DNA from: Phaeodactylibacter sp.
GTDB lineage: Bacteria > Bacteroidota > Bacteroidia > Chitinophagales > Saprospiraceae
Direction: 5' to 3'
Assembly (NCBI RefSeq): GCF_022763345.1
Contig: NZ_JALEGS010000087.1
Location: forward strand, 1-60,080
Length of the DNA stretch: 60,080 nucleotides
In this document: piece after piece, positions 43,547-51,586 of the stretch
Numbering within the stretch: position 1 is the first letter of the stretch
How the letters are laid out: each line of letters starts with the position of its first letter
The notes under the pieces: model-generated
What the model was told of the DNA's origin: nothing
Databases searched by the model: none
The model's input: only the letters and a program-made list of their open reading frames with translations
Translations under genes and position numbers: made by a program

Positions 43547-44625
43547 ACTTCCAATTTTTTGGTTTGAGGCTCGATGTCGAGCATGAGGTTTACAGCGTAA
43601 GTGTTAGGGCTGTCTTCTATATCTAATTCGTAATGGTCTGGGTACAAAAGCTTGAGGCGCCGGTGGATATTTACCAGGCCGATACCACCACTGGGGCGGC
43701 TGGGGTCCCGGCTGGGCGGCGCATCCGACTTGCTGTTCTCAATGTAGAAATGTACGTTATTTTCGTCAACATTCAATACGATATTCACAAAGCCTTCGTC
43801 AATGCGGCTGCTCAGTCCATGCTTAAAGCTGTTTTCCAGGAATGGGATGAACATCAGGGGCGCGATTTTCTGGTCGCTGATGTGGCCGTTGACTTCAAAG
43901 TTGATTTGGGCGTTCTTGCCCTGCCGGATGCGCTCCAGGTCCAGGTAGTTGCGAATGTAGGAGACCTCCTTGCTCAAGAGGACCTGCTTTTCGTTGCACT
44001 CGTAGAGCATGTAGCGCATCATTTCCGAAAGTTTCAGCACGATTTCCGGTGCCTCGTCCGACTTTTTCAGGGTCAGCGCATAAAGGTTGTTGAGGGTGTT
44101 GAAAAGGAAGTGCGGGTTGATCTGCGACTTGAGGAAGCGCAGCTCGGACTGCATAGTCTGGGTCTGCAACTCCTGTTTTTCGCGCAGGTGCCGCAGCCAG
44201 TCGGTGATGATTTTAAAGACCGTTGAAGAACCGGCAATAAAAAAGGTCAGCAGAAAATACCAGTTCATATTTTCCAGCAGGTCGGCCTGCAACTGAGGCA
44301 ATTTGCTGAATTTGAAGTAAAACACGAGCACTTTCAGGGGGGTGATGATCAGCGTGGCCAGGATGAGCAGCCCACTGTAGGTCAGGAATTTCTTCTTAGT
44401 CAGGTAGTTGGGGATGAGGTAAAGCAGGTTGAAGTAAACGATAACGCCGTAAAAAAGGATATTGATCACTTCATTGCTGAGTGTAAACCAAAAGCCTTGC
44501 CGGGTATTCTCAAATACCGTCAGCAGCAGCAGCACCATCAGCCAAAACAAGCTGTGGTATACTTCACGCCGGGTGAGTACCTGGTAGATACGGTCGGCTC
44601 TGGAGGTCTGGAAATGTTTTTCCAT
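43543..44625 (-). CDS. LytS-like sensor histidine kinase
   Basis: 360 residues. Four hydrophobic segments lie in about residues 25-140 with no large extracytoplasmic sensor. The phospho-acceptor is H172 in the LytS-type motif SQINPHFLFNTLNN. The HATPase domain follows (PFLENSFKHG, then SGGIGLVNIHRRL). This is the short 'his_kinase' type typical of Bacteroidota LytSR systems. It is the first gene of a five-gene operon whose other members are the response regulator, fructosamine kinase, a thioesterase and YihY. Confidence 0.92.
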   Translation of the reverse strand: MEKHFQTSRADRIYQVLTRREVYHSLFWLMVLLLLTVFENTRQGFWFTLSNEVINILFYGVIVYFNLLYLIPNYLTKKKFLTYSGLLILATLIITPLKVLVFYFKFSKLPQLQADLLENMNWYFLLTFFIAGSSTVFKIITDWLRHLREKQELQTQTMQSELRFLKSQINPHFLFNTLNNLYALTLKKSDEAPEIVLKLSEMMRYMLYECNEKQVLLSKEVSYIRNYLDLERIRQGKNAQINFEVNGHISDQKIAPLMFIPFLENSFKHGLSSRIDEGFVNIVLNVDENNVHFYIENSKSDAPPSRDPSRPSGGIGLVNIHRRLKLLYPDHYELDIEDSPNTYAVNLMLDIEPQTKKLEV

Positions 44626-44776
44626 AGTTATTGCTGCAAGTCTGCTGGTCGTTATGCTTTCCGAAAATGCATTGCCAATATACAGCTAATGCCCGTTTGG
44701 CATCAAAAAATGTAGACAGATTAAGGCTGTGCATCGACTTTGTACGGGCAGGCCACCAAAGAAACAGAAATATTTG

Positions 44777-44785
44777 TACTTTTGC
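44777..44785 (+). promoter_or_regulatory. Candidate -7 box for queD/ptpS
   Basis: TACTTTTGC matches TAnnTTTG and lies 50 bp before the ATG at 44836, in the 210-bp divergent gap. It would drive the ptpS-folE pair. Confidence 0.45.
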
Positions 44786-44835
44786 GGTTCTGTTGAAAGA
44801 CCTTAAGAGAATCGACAAAAACTGCAAAAGCCACT

Positions 44836-45246
44836 ATGGTTTATCTGACTAGAAGAGAGCGGTTTAACGCCGCCCACAAACTATGGGTCGATAGCTGGAG
44901 TGAGGAGAAAAACCAGACGATGTTTGGCAAATGCTCCAATAAAAACTGGCACGGTCATAACTACGACCTGTTCGTAACCGTCAAGGGTAAACCGGACCCG
45001 GTCACCGGATTTATTGTGGATGTCAAACAGCTGAGTAAGCTCATCAAGTCGTCGATTGTGGATAAAGTAGACCACAGCAACCTTAACCTTGATGTTGATT
45101 TTATTCCTGAAGGCATGCAACCAACAACTGAGAACCTCGTCATCCTGTTCTGGCAGCAATTGGAGCCCCTGCTGGAAGGCTGTCAGCTGCACTGCATCAA
45201 GCTGTATGAGACCGAAAATATCTTCGCTGAATACTACGGCGAGTAG
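44836..45246 (+). CDS. 6-pyruvoyl/6-carboxy-tetrahydropterin synthase family (PTPS/QueD)
   Basis: 136 residues. Zinc ligands are H14 (NAAHKL), H39 and H41 (WHGHNY); the catalytic Cys is C33 in GKCSNKNWHGHNY; the closing Glu lies in YETENIFAEYYGE. The Cys-to-His spacing (C-x5-H-G-H-N-Y) resembles the PTPS-II type (CNNPNGHGHNY) of eukaryotes more than the E. coli QueD form. It converts 7,8-dihydroneopterin triphosphate either to 6-pyruvoyl-tetrahydropterin or, for QueD, to 6-carboxytetrahydropterin. It lies 59 bp before folE, which supplies that substrate. Confidence 0.85.
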   Translation: MVYLTRRERFNAAHKLWVDSWSEEKNQTMFGKCSNKNWHGHNYDLFVTVKGKPDPVTGFIVDVKQLSKLIKSSIVDKVDHSNLNLDVDFIPEGMQPTTENLVILFWQQLEPLLEGCQLHCIKLYETENIFAEYYGE

Positions 45247-45305
45247 CCTTACGGACAACCCTTTGCTGTTATCGGCGTTCTTCTTAAGAATCAATTCAAA
45301 CAGGC

Positions 45306-45902
45306 ATGTCTTTTCAGAAATCAGAGGAATACGATCAAGCAACCACTCAAGCCCTGACGGACCTTTACCAATCTGCCATAGGGCAATTGGGAGAGGATGT
45401 AAGCCGCGAAGGGCTGGTCAAAACGCCAGAGCGGGCAGCCAAGGCCATGCAGTTCCTCACACAAGGGTACGAGCAAGACGCAGAGCAGATCCTGAAGTCT
45501 GCCATGTTCCGGGAGGAATACAGCGAAATGGTGCTAGTGAAAGACATCGAATTGTACTCCCTGTGCGAGCACCATCTGCTGCCATTTTTTGGAAAGGCAC
45601 ATGTTGCGTATATTCCCAACGGCTATATCGTAGGGCTGAGCAAAATTCCACGGGTGATCGATGTGTTCGCACGGCGGCTGCAGGTACAGGAGCGCCTGAC
45701 GGATCAAATTCTGCATTGCATACACGAGACCCTCAATCCGCTGGGCGTCGCTGTAGTGATTGAAGCCCGCCACATGTGCATGATGATGCGCGGTGTGCAA
45801 AAACAAAATTCCGTAACGACGACCTCTGCCTTTACTGGCGAATTCCAAAGGGCGGAGACCCGGGCAGAATTTTTAAACCTGGTCAGTGCTAATTTGCATT
45901 AA
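45306..45902 (+). CDS. folE: GTP cyclohydrolase I
   Basis: 198 residues. The FolE core reads VKDIELYSLCEHHLLPFFGK (zinc ligands C87 and H90), then AYIPNGYIVGLSKIPRV, then HMCMMMRGVQK (third ligand C158), and ends near the family's usual length. It opens GTP to 7,8-dihydroneopterin triphosphate, the first step for folate, queuosine or tetrahydropterin. It follows the PTPS-family gene in the same direction, so both form a short pterin operon. No unusual residues were seen. Confidence 0.95.
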   Translation: MSFQKSEEYDQATTQALTDLYQSAIGQLGEDVSREGLVKTPERAAKAMQFLTQGYEQDAEQILKSAMFREEYSEMVLVKDIELYSLCEHHLLPFFGKAHVAYIPNGYIVGLSKIPRVIDVFARRLQVQERLTDQILHCIHETLNPLGVAVVIEARHMCMMMRGVQKQNSVTTTSAFTGEFQRAETRAEFLNLVSANLH

Positions 45903-45904
45903 TA

Positions 45905-45936
45905 CCACGCCCGTATGGGGCCACGCCTGTATGGGA
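45905..45936. repeat. 16-bp tandem direct repeat before fabD
   Basis: Two adjacent 16-bp copies (45905-45920, 45921-45936) differ at two positions. They sit between folE and fabD, 33 bp before the fabD ATG. A similar core (GGCCCGTATGGGA) occurs near 56562 in another gap. Function unknown. Confidence 0.5.
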
Positions 45937-45968
45937 CATAATCAGAAAACTTCAAAACGAAATAAACC

Positions 45969-46847
45969 ATGAAAGCCTACGTTTTCCCAGGCCAAGCTTC
46001 TCAGTTTGAAGGTATGGGCAAAGACCTGTACGAAAGTAGCGACCTTGCCAAAAAGCTTTTCGAGCAAGCCAACGATATCCTTGGTTTCCGCATCACAGAT
46101 GTGATGTTTGAAGGCTCCGCTGAAGACCTCAAACAGACGCGGGTGACGCAACCTGCGGTGTTCCTGCACTCCATTGTAAAAGCCAAAATGGCGGGAGACG
46201 AGATGAACCCGGGCGCAGTAGCCGGGCACTCCCTGGGCGAGTTTTCTGCTCTTGTAGCCGCCGGTGCCCTGAGTTTTGAAGAGGGGCTCAAGCTGGTACA
46301 GGGGCGTGCTCAGGCTATGCAAAAAGCCTGTGAAATGCAGGAAAGCACCATGGCTGCCATCATCGGCATGGAAGACGAGGTAGTGGAGCAGATTTGTGAG
46401 GGCATTGATGCGATTGTGGTCGCGGCCAACTATAATTGCCCCGGCCAGTTGGTGATCTCCGGCTCTGTGGAAGGTGTGAATCAGGCCGTAGAGGCACTAA
46501 AGGAAGCGGGTGCCCGCCGCGCGCTCGTGCTGCCGGTAGGTGGGGCATTTCACTCTCCGCTGATGCAACCGGCTCAGGACGAACTACAGGCGGCTATAGA
46601 GGCAGCAGCCTTTCAGCAACCGGTTTGCCCGATCTATCAAAATGCTACCGCCACCGCCACAACCGACCCGGAAGTCATCCAGAAAAACCTCATCGCTCAG
46701 CTGACCGCCCCCGTACGCTGGACACAAACCATGAAAAACATGATCGCAGATGGCGTCACCGAGTTTATCGAGGTCGGGGGGAATGGAAAGACGCTCCAGG
46801 GTTTTGTAAAGAAGGTCGACCGGCAGTTCCCTACAAGTGCTTTGTAG
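45969..46847 (+). CDS. fabD: Malonyl-CoA:ACP transacylase
   Basis: 292 residues. The active-site serine is S88 in AVAGHSLGEF, the catalytic His is H195 in GGAFHSPLM, and the start YVFPGQASQFEGMGKDLYE is the FabD opening. It loads malonyl groups onto acyl carrier protein for fatty acid synthesis. Length is normal. It follows folE after 66 bp that hold a 16-bp repeat, so coupling to folE is not implied. Downstream yqgE is in the same direction. Confidence 0.95.
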   Translation: MKAYVFPGQASQFEGMGKDLYESSDLAKKLFEQANDILGFRITDVMFEGSAEDLKQTRVTQPAVFLHSIVKAKMAGDEMNPGAVAGHSLGEFSALVAAGALSFEEGLKLVQGRAQAMQKACEMQESTMAAIIGMEDEVVEQICEGIDAIVVAANYNCPGQLVISGSVEGVNQAVEALKEAGARRALVLPVGGAFHSPLMQPAQDELQAAIEAAAFQQPVCPIYQNATATATTDPEVIQKNLIAQLTAPVRWTQTMKNMIADGVTEFIEVGGNGKTLQGFVKKVDRQFPTSAL

Positions 46848-46921
46848 TATTCAAAAAAATGACTTCCGGCTGAACCAATTCCCGTCCACGATGGGTTCAT
46901 TTGTAATGAAAGCACAATTTT

Positions 46922-47479
46922 ATGGTTAGCAATCAAGTGAAAAACGGGCAGGTCTTACTGGCAGAGCCCTTCATGTTAGATCCGAATTTTAAGCGCGCTG
47001 CGGTACTCCTCTGTGAGCATGGTGAGGAAGGCAGCGTAGGGTTCATCATGAATAAACCACTTGATATGCAAATCGATGCCCTGGTCGAGTCCTTCCCGGA
47101 ATTCGAGTCCCGGGTCCTCTACGGCGGTCCGGTACAGCGCGATACCATCCACTACCTGCACACGGTAGGAGATTTGCTGGAAGGCAGCCGCCCGGTCGGC
47201 AACGGTATCTATTGGGGCGGTGATTTTGAGAAGCTGAAATTTTTAGCGACCTCACAGCTCATCGAGCCTAAAGATATCCGCTTCTTCGTTGGCTACTCCG
47301 GTTGGTCGGAAGGTCAGCTCGATGATGAAATGACCCTCGGCTCCTGGGTGGTGGCAGACATGCACGCCAACTATCTTTTCAATATGGATTCCGGCCAGGT
47401 ATGGGAGCAGGCGATGTACAACAAAGGTGATGCTTATACGGTCATCGCCAATATGCCGGAGTTCGTTAGCTGGAATTAG
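46922..47479 (+). CDS. YqgE/AlgH family protein
   Basis: 185 residues. The family opening is GQVLLAEPFMLDPNFKRAAV then LLCEHGEEGSVGFIMNKPL, with VLYGGPVQRDTIHYLHT and GYSGWSEGQLDDEM later. All the usual blocks are present. The function is not established; AlgH in Pseudomonas was linked to alginate regulation. It ends 34 bp before a bidirectional terminator shared with the convergent M23 peptidase gene. Confidence 0.92.
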   Translation: MVSNQVKNGQVLLAEPFMLDPNFKRAAVLLCEHGEEGSVGFIMNKPLDMQIDALVESFPEFESRVLYGGPVQRDTIHYLHTVGDLLEGSRPVGNGIYWGGDFEKLKFLATSQLIEPKDIRFFVGYSGWSEGQLDDEMTLGSWVVADMHANYLFNMDSGQVWEQAMYNKGDAYTVIANMPEFVSWN

Positions 47480-47513
47480 CCTCTTCTTTTATACCCGCCG
47501 TCCTAAAAAGAAT

Positions 47514-47559
47514 AAGCCCCCTTCGGCTGCCAAAATGGTACTGAAGGGGGCTTCGTTTT
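47514..47559. terminator. Bidirectional terminator between yqgE and M23 peptidase genes
   Basis: The perfect 11-bp arms 47514-47524 and 47543-47553 form a GC-rich hairpin with an 18-base loop. TTTT follows at 47556-47559 on the plus strand, and an A-rich run precedes it (about 47505-47512), giving U residues on the minus strand. It sits between convergent genes, so it should stop both. Confidence 0.8.
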
Positions 47560-47581
47560 GTTTTAATGGATCTTGTATTTC

Positions 47582-48946
47582 TTACGGGTTGTCCACGCCG
47601 GTGGCTTCATCCGTTTCTTCTGAAACCATTTTATTCGGTTTAGCATTGTTCAGCAGTTCCATGTAGCGGTCGCGCTGCAGCCCAAACTGAGACAGCTCTG
47701 AATCCGGCAGGGGCTTAGCAGGTGGGAATTTCATATTCAGGTGGTTGACCTGCTTGCCGTCCTTCCAGAAGCGGAAGCAAACGTGAGGGCCTGTAGCCAA
47801 GCCTGTAGAGCCCACATAGCCAATCACCTGCCCTTGCTTCACATGGGTGCCGACACTGATGCCCTTGGCGAACTTTTGCATGTGCAGGTACTGCGTTTCG
47901 TAGGTTTTATCGTGCTTGATCTTTACGAAGTTGCCGTTGCCCTTGGTGTAGGACGCCCGGGTAACCACACCGTCACCCACCGCGTAGATAGGCGTGCCGT
48001 AAGGCGCAGCGTAGTCGGTGCCGTAGTGCGGGCGGCGACGCTTCAGAATAGGGTGGAAGCGGTTGAGGTTATAGTAAGAGGAAATCCGGGAGTATTTCAC
48101 GGGCGACTTGAGGAAGCCCCGCTTCATCGGGCGGCCCTCTAAATCGTAGTATCCTTCGTGTGCTTCATCTTCGCTCTTGTAGTAAATAGCATGGTATTCG
48201 TTCTCGCCTGTTTTGTAGTAAGCCGCGTGGACTGCCCCGATGCCTACTTCTTCCCCATCAATAAACTCGCGGTCAAAAACGAGTTTGAACTCATCGTTCT
48301 TCTGTAGATGGTGGAAGTCAATCGACCATTGCAGCGCACCCTCCATTTTGGCAGCGAGCTCGTAGCTCAGCCCCTGCCCAACGATGGCGTTCCAAAGCGA
48401 AGACTCCAGCTTGCCCGCAACAGAGCCTTGCTGGGTCTCCACAATACGTTCTTTGCGCTCCACCTTGTAGTCGCCGGAGAGCTCGAACACCACGTATTCG
48501 TAGTCGTTGGGCTCATAAACCATGTAAAGCGGCTGCTCAGTACCTGGCTTAGAGAGAATGGTATAAGGTTTGCCTACCCGGAGGTGGCGAACATCAAAAA
48601 CATCCTCCATGTTAGCGACCAGCTTCTCAATCGAAGGGTAATCGAGCTGCTGACCCAGGAGGATGTCGGCTAAGAATTGTCCGGATTGAATGGTATTTTC
48701 TTGCAGTTGCAGCGTATCAATAGCAAAGCCGTACTTCATGGTAGGCACTATGGTCGGGAAAGCGCTAAGCTCCACTGGTGCTTCTGCTGATGATAGCGAA
48801 GCCCGCAGCCCTTTTTTGCTATTCAGCTGGGTAGCGGCATAAAAAATAGCCGTGCCCGCAAGGAGGACGGCAACTGATAAAGCTGAAATATGTATGGTGC
48901 GTTTATGCTGTCGGTAAAAGTGGTTAATCGATTCTGGTAGATCCAC
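47582..48946 (-). CDS. M23 family peptidoglycan metallopeptidase with HxC motif
   Basis: 454 residues. One transmembrane segment lies at about 19-40 (ISALSVAVLLAGTAIFYAAT), so the enzyme is anchored in the inner membrane or secreted. A LysM/OapA-like region is at about 85-290. The M23 domain has HxxxD as H307-D311 (HYGTDYAAPYG), and the third zinc motif reads ATGPHVCFRFW, with H388 but C390 where most M23 enzymes have the second His of HLH. Members cut peptide cross-links of peptidoglycan. The Cys may still bind zinc or the site may be weak. The gene converges with yqgE and is divergent from purM. Confidence 0.9.
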   Translation of the reverse strand: MDLPESINHFYRQHKRTIHISALSVAVLLAGTAIFYAATQLNSKKGLRASLSSAEAPVELSAFPTIVPTMKYGFAIDTLQLQENTIQSGQFLADILLGQQLDYPSIEKLVANMEDVFDVRHLRVGKPYTILSKPGTEQPLYMVYEPNDYEYVVFELSGDYKVERKERIVETQQGSVAGKLESSLWNAIVGQGLSYELAAKMEGALQWSIDFHHLQKNDEFKLVFDREFIDGEEVGIGAVHAAYYKTGENEYHAIYYKSEDEAHEGYYDLEGRPMKRGFLKSPVKYSRISSYYNLNRFHPILKRRRPHYGTDYAAPYGTPIYAVGDGVVTRASYTKGNGNFVKIKHDKTYETQYLHMQKFAKGISVGTHVKQGQVIGYVGSTGLATGPHVCFRFWKDGKQVNHLNMKFPPAKPLPDSELSQFGLQRDRYMELLNNAKPNKMVSEETDEATGVDNP

Positions 48947-49281
48947 GATGAAGTAGGTTTGATGAATAAATGGTGTGCTACAAATACGGCATACCCAGCC
49001 AGTATTGGGGGTGAATGCGGTAAATAGTTGCTAAAGTTTTTGGGATGAGAACCATGGGATCAGAAGGTGCTGAATGTTTTTTGCACCTGCAAATATAGAA
49101 GCGGCGGCAAGTTGCGCCTAATAATAATTGTTAAAATTACAAAAAATGGAACTTTTTGTTCAGCTCCCCGTATAAAAACTTTTGCGCCGTTTCTTTTTCT
49201 CCAACTATTTATATCCTTTTTGGGCGCTTTTCTAATCATTTCTACGGAATTCCCTACCTTTGCGGGAAATTACGAAACCGG
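48947..49281. promoter_or_regulatory. Divergent purM / M23 peptidase intergenic region
   Basis: The gap of 335 bp holds no ORF of interest. On the minus strand, TATATTTG (49097-49090) is a good -7 box for the peptidase gene, with a leader of about 137 nt. On the plus strand, TACCTTTGC (49255-49263) fits purM. Both match TAnnTTTG. A/T-rich DNA fills the middle. The two regulatory zones are not overlapping. Confidence 0.5.
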
Positions 49282-50463
49282 ATGGCAGACCAATCGAAAT
49301 ACGGGCAACGGGGCGTCTCAGCAACTAAAGATGAAGTGCACGCCGCTATAAAAAACCTGGATAAAGGCTTGTACCCGAATGCTTTCTGCAAAATCCTGCC
49401 TGATGTGGCAGCCGGGAGCCCGGAGCACTGTACCTTGATGCATGCCGATACCGCTGGCACCAAGGGCAGCCTCGCCTATATCTACTGGAAAGAAACCGGT
49501 GACCTCTCCGTCTGGGAAGGCATTGCCCAGGATGCGATGGTGATGAATCTGGATGACATGGGCTGTGTCGGGTGCACCAGCAATATCCTGCTTTCCTCGA
49601 CGATTGGCCGGAATAAAAACCGGATTTCGGGCGATGTCATCAGCACCATCATCAACTTTACCTCTGCCTTCGTGGAGGAGATGCACAGCCATGGCGTGGA
49701 TATTCACCTGGCAGGCGGAGAAACAGCCGATGTAGGGGATATCGTACGCACCATTGATGTGGGTTACACCGCTTTCGCCCGGATGAAGCGCAGCGACCTG
49801 ATTGTGAACAACATTCAGCCCGGCGATGTGGTTGTTGGCCTCGCCTCCTACGGCCAGGCTACCTACGAAAAAGCCTACAACGGCGGCATGGGCAGCAACG
49901 GGCTTACGAGCGCCCGCCACGATGTTTTCAGCCACCGTTATGCTTCCAAATACCCGGAGAGTTACGACCCCACTCTGCCCGAAACCGTAGTCTATGTGGG
50001 TTCCAAAGGAGTAACGGACGAAGTGAGTATAGGAAACGGTCAGAAGATGACAGCTGGCAAGCTGGTCTTGTCGCCCACCCGGACTTACCTCCCTGTGATT
50101 GCTCAGCTATTGAAGCACCTGAAGTCTTCCATACACGGCATGATCCACAATACCGGTGGAGGGTTGTCAAAGGTGGTCAAGTTTATTGATAACGTGCGGG
50201 TCGTCAAAGACAACCTGCTTCCCTTACCGCCCCTCTTTCAGATGATCCGGGAGGAGTCCGGCACTGACTGGCAGGAAATGTATCAGGTATTCAATATGGG
50301 GCAGCGACTGGAAGTCTATCTCCCGGAAAGCGAAGCCCAGGCGGTCATCGATATTGCCAAACAGTTTAATATTGATGCTCAAATCATTGGACGCGTTGAA
50401 AAGGCCGATCAGCCAACGGTAAGGGTGGAAAGCCCATACGGCACCTTTGAGTACGACCACTGA
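49282..50463 (+). CDS. purM: Phosphoribosylformylglycinamidine cyclo-ligase (AIR synthase)
   Basis: 393 residues from ATG 49282 (MADQSKYGQRGVSATK), 27 bp after the start of the -7 box; an earlier in-frame start runs through the promoter. The family marks are ADTAGTKGSLAYIYW (substrate loop), DMGCVGC, HLAGGETADVGDIV and HNTGGGLSKV. This is the longer, divergent AIR synthase found in Bacteroidota. It closes formylglycinamidine ribonucleotide to AIR with ATP in purine synthesis. It stands 65 bp before nth, which may be cotranscribed. Confidence 0.9.
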   Translation: MADQSKYGQRGVSATKDEVHAAIKNLDKGLYPNAFCKILPDVAAGSPEHCTLMHADTAGTKGSLAYIYWKETGDLSVWEGIAQDAMVMNLDDMGCVGCTSNILLSSTIGRNKNRISGDVISTIINFTSAFVEEMHSHGVDIHLAGGETADVGDIVRTIDVGYTAFARMKRSDLIVNNIQPGDVVVGLASYGQATYEKAYNGGMGSNGLTSARHDVFSHRYASKYPESYDPTLPETVVYVGSKGVTDEVSIGNGQKMTAGKLVLSPTRTYLPVIAQLLKHLKSSIHGMIHNTGGGLSKVVKFIDNVRVVKDNLLPLPPLFQMIREESGTDWQEMYQVFNMGQRLEVYLPESEAQAVIDIAKQFNIDAQIIGRVEKADQPTVRVESPYGTFEYDH

Positions 50464-50528
50464 TTCATACCTCTAACCCCAAGATCTCAAATGCCGAAAA
50501 AATCCAACACCATTCACTTTGAACAGGC

Positions 50529-51173
50529 ATGAGAAGAGTTACCAAGCAACAGAAAGTTAAAGCCATTACAGAGATTCTGGAATCTTACTACCCGGAAGTT
50601 CCAGTCCCGCTAGACCACAAAGACCCCTATACCCTCCTGGTAGCCGTATTGCTATCGGCTCAATGTACCGATGAACGGGTCAACCGCATTACGCCCTCGC
50701 TTTTTGAACGGGCGGACAACCCAAAAGACATGGCACAGGTCCCCGTAGATGAAATACGGGAGATTATCCGCCCCTGTGGTCTCTCTCCCCGGAAATCAGC
50801 TGCCATCAGCGAACTGTCAAACATCCTGGTAGAAAAATACGGAGGAGCAGTGCCCGAAGATATGGAGGCGCTGGAGGCATTGCCCGGCGTAGGCCACAAA
50901 ACGGCCTCCGTGGTCATGGCCCAGGCTTTCGGAGAGCCTGCCTTCCCGGTTGACACTCACATCCACCGCCTGGCTTACCGCTGGGGGCTGAGCACCGGTA
51001 AGAATGTACAGCGTACGGAATATGATCTCAAACGACTTTTTCCGAAGGAGCTATGGAACAAGCTGCACTTGCAGATCATCTTTTTCGGAAGAGAGTACTG
51101 TCCGGCGCGGGGGCACGACCCCAGGGAATGCCCGATTTGCAGTCAGTACGGCCGCAAAACCCTGTTTAAGTAA
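50529..51173 (+). CDS. nth: Endonuclease III with incomplete iron-sulfur motif
   Basis: 214 residues. The helix-hairpin-helix is ALPGVGHKTASVVM with the catalytic K124, and D142 lies in FPVDTHIHR, as in Nth. It should excise oxidised pyrimidines in base excision repair. In E. coli Nth four cysteines (C-x6-C-x2-C-x5-C) hold a 4Fe-4S cluster. Here the C-terminus has only C191, C201 and C204, in an altered spacing (CPARGHDPRECPIC), and the chain ends ten residues later without a fourth. Cluster binding is therefore doubtful. Start at ATG 50529. Confidence 0.9.
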   Translation: MRRVTKQQKVKAITEILESYYPEVPVPLDHKDPYTLLVAVLLSAQCTDERVNRITPSLFERADNPKDMAQVPVDEIREIIRPCGLSPRKSAAISELSNILVEKYGGAVPEDMEALEALPGVGHKTASVVMAQAFGEPAFPVDTHIHRLAYRWGLSTGKNVQRTEYDLKRLFPKELWNKLHLQIIFFGREYCPARGHDPRECPICSQYGRKTLFK

Positions 51174-51262
51174 AAGTTAGCGATTGCAATAACCCGGTCA
51201 TTTAGGGCATAGGGTAGTAACCAACTCCGGGCTTGGCTGTTATTGTGGAAAAAAGAGATATC

Positions 51263-51586
51263 ATGTTCAAAAAATATTTCGGAACCACCATACAAGCCCT
51301 TCGCATATTGGCTTTATGGGAAGGCGTTTCCTTCCTGCTGATCTTGTTTTTTACTATGCCGCTTAAGTATATGGCAGGTATCCCTGAGCCCAATCTTGTG
51401 GTTGGAATGGGACATGGCTTCCTTTTTATTGGCTACATTACGATAGTGATACTGGCCCGGTCAGAATACAGGATGAGCCTGGGGCAGACTTTTTGGTCGC
51501 TGCTTGCTTCCATTGTGCCATTCGGGACCTTTGTGGCGGACAGCAGAATCTTCAAGCCCATACAGCAGCAGGTTCAGAACGGGTAG
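51263..51586 (+). CDS. DUF3817 small membrane protein
   Basis: 107 residues from ATG 51263 (MFKKYFGTT); an in-frame start at 51233 adds ten residues. Three hydrophobic segments: about 11-30 (LALWEGVSFLLILFFTMPLK), 44-65 (VGMGHGFLFIGYITIVILAR) and 75-92. LALWEGVSFLLIL and the GMGHG motif belong to the DUF3817 family of inner membrane proteins of unknown role. Its 3' end overlaps that of the convergent TamL-like gene by 13 bp. Confidence 0.85.
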   Translation: MFKKYFGTTIQALRILALWEGVSFLLILFFTMPLKYMAGIPEPNLVVGMGHGFLFIGYITIVILARSEYRMSLGQTFWSLLASIVPFGTFVADSRIFKPIQQQVQNG

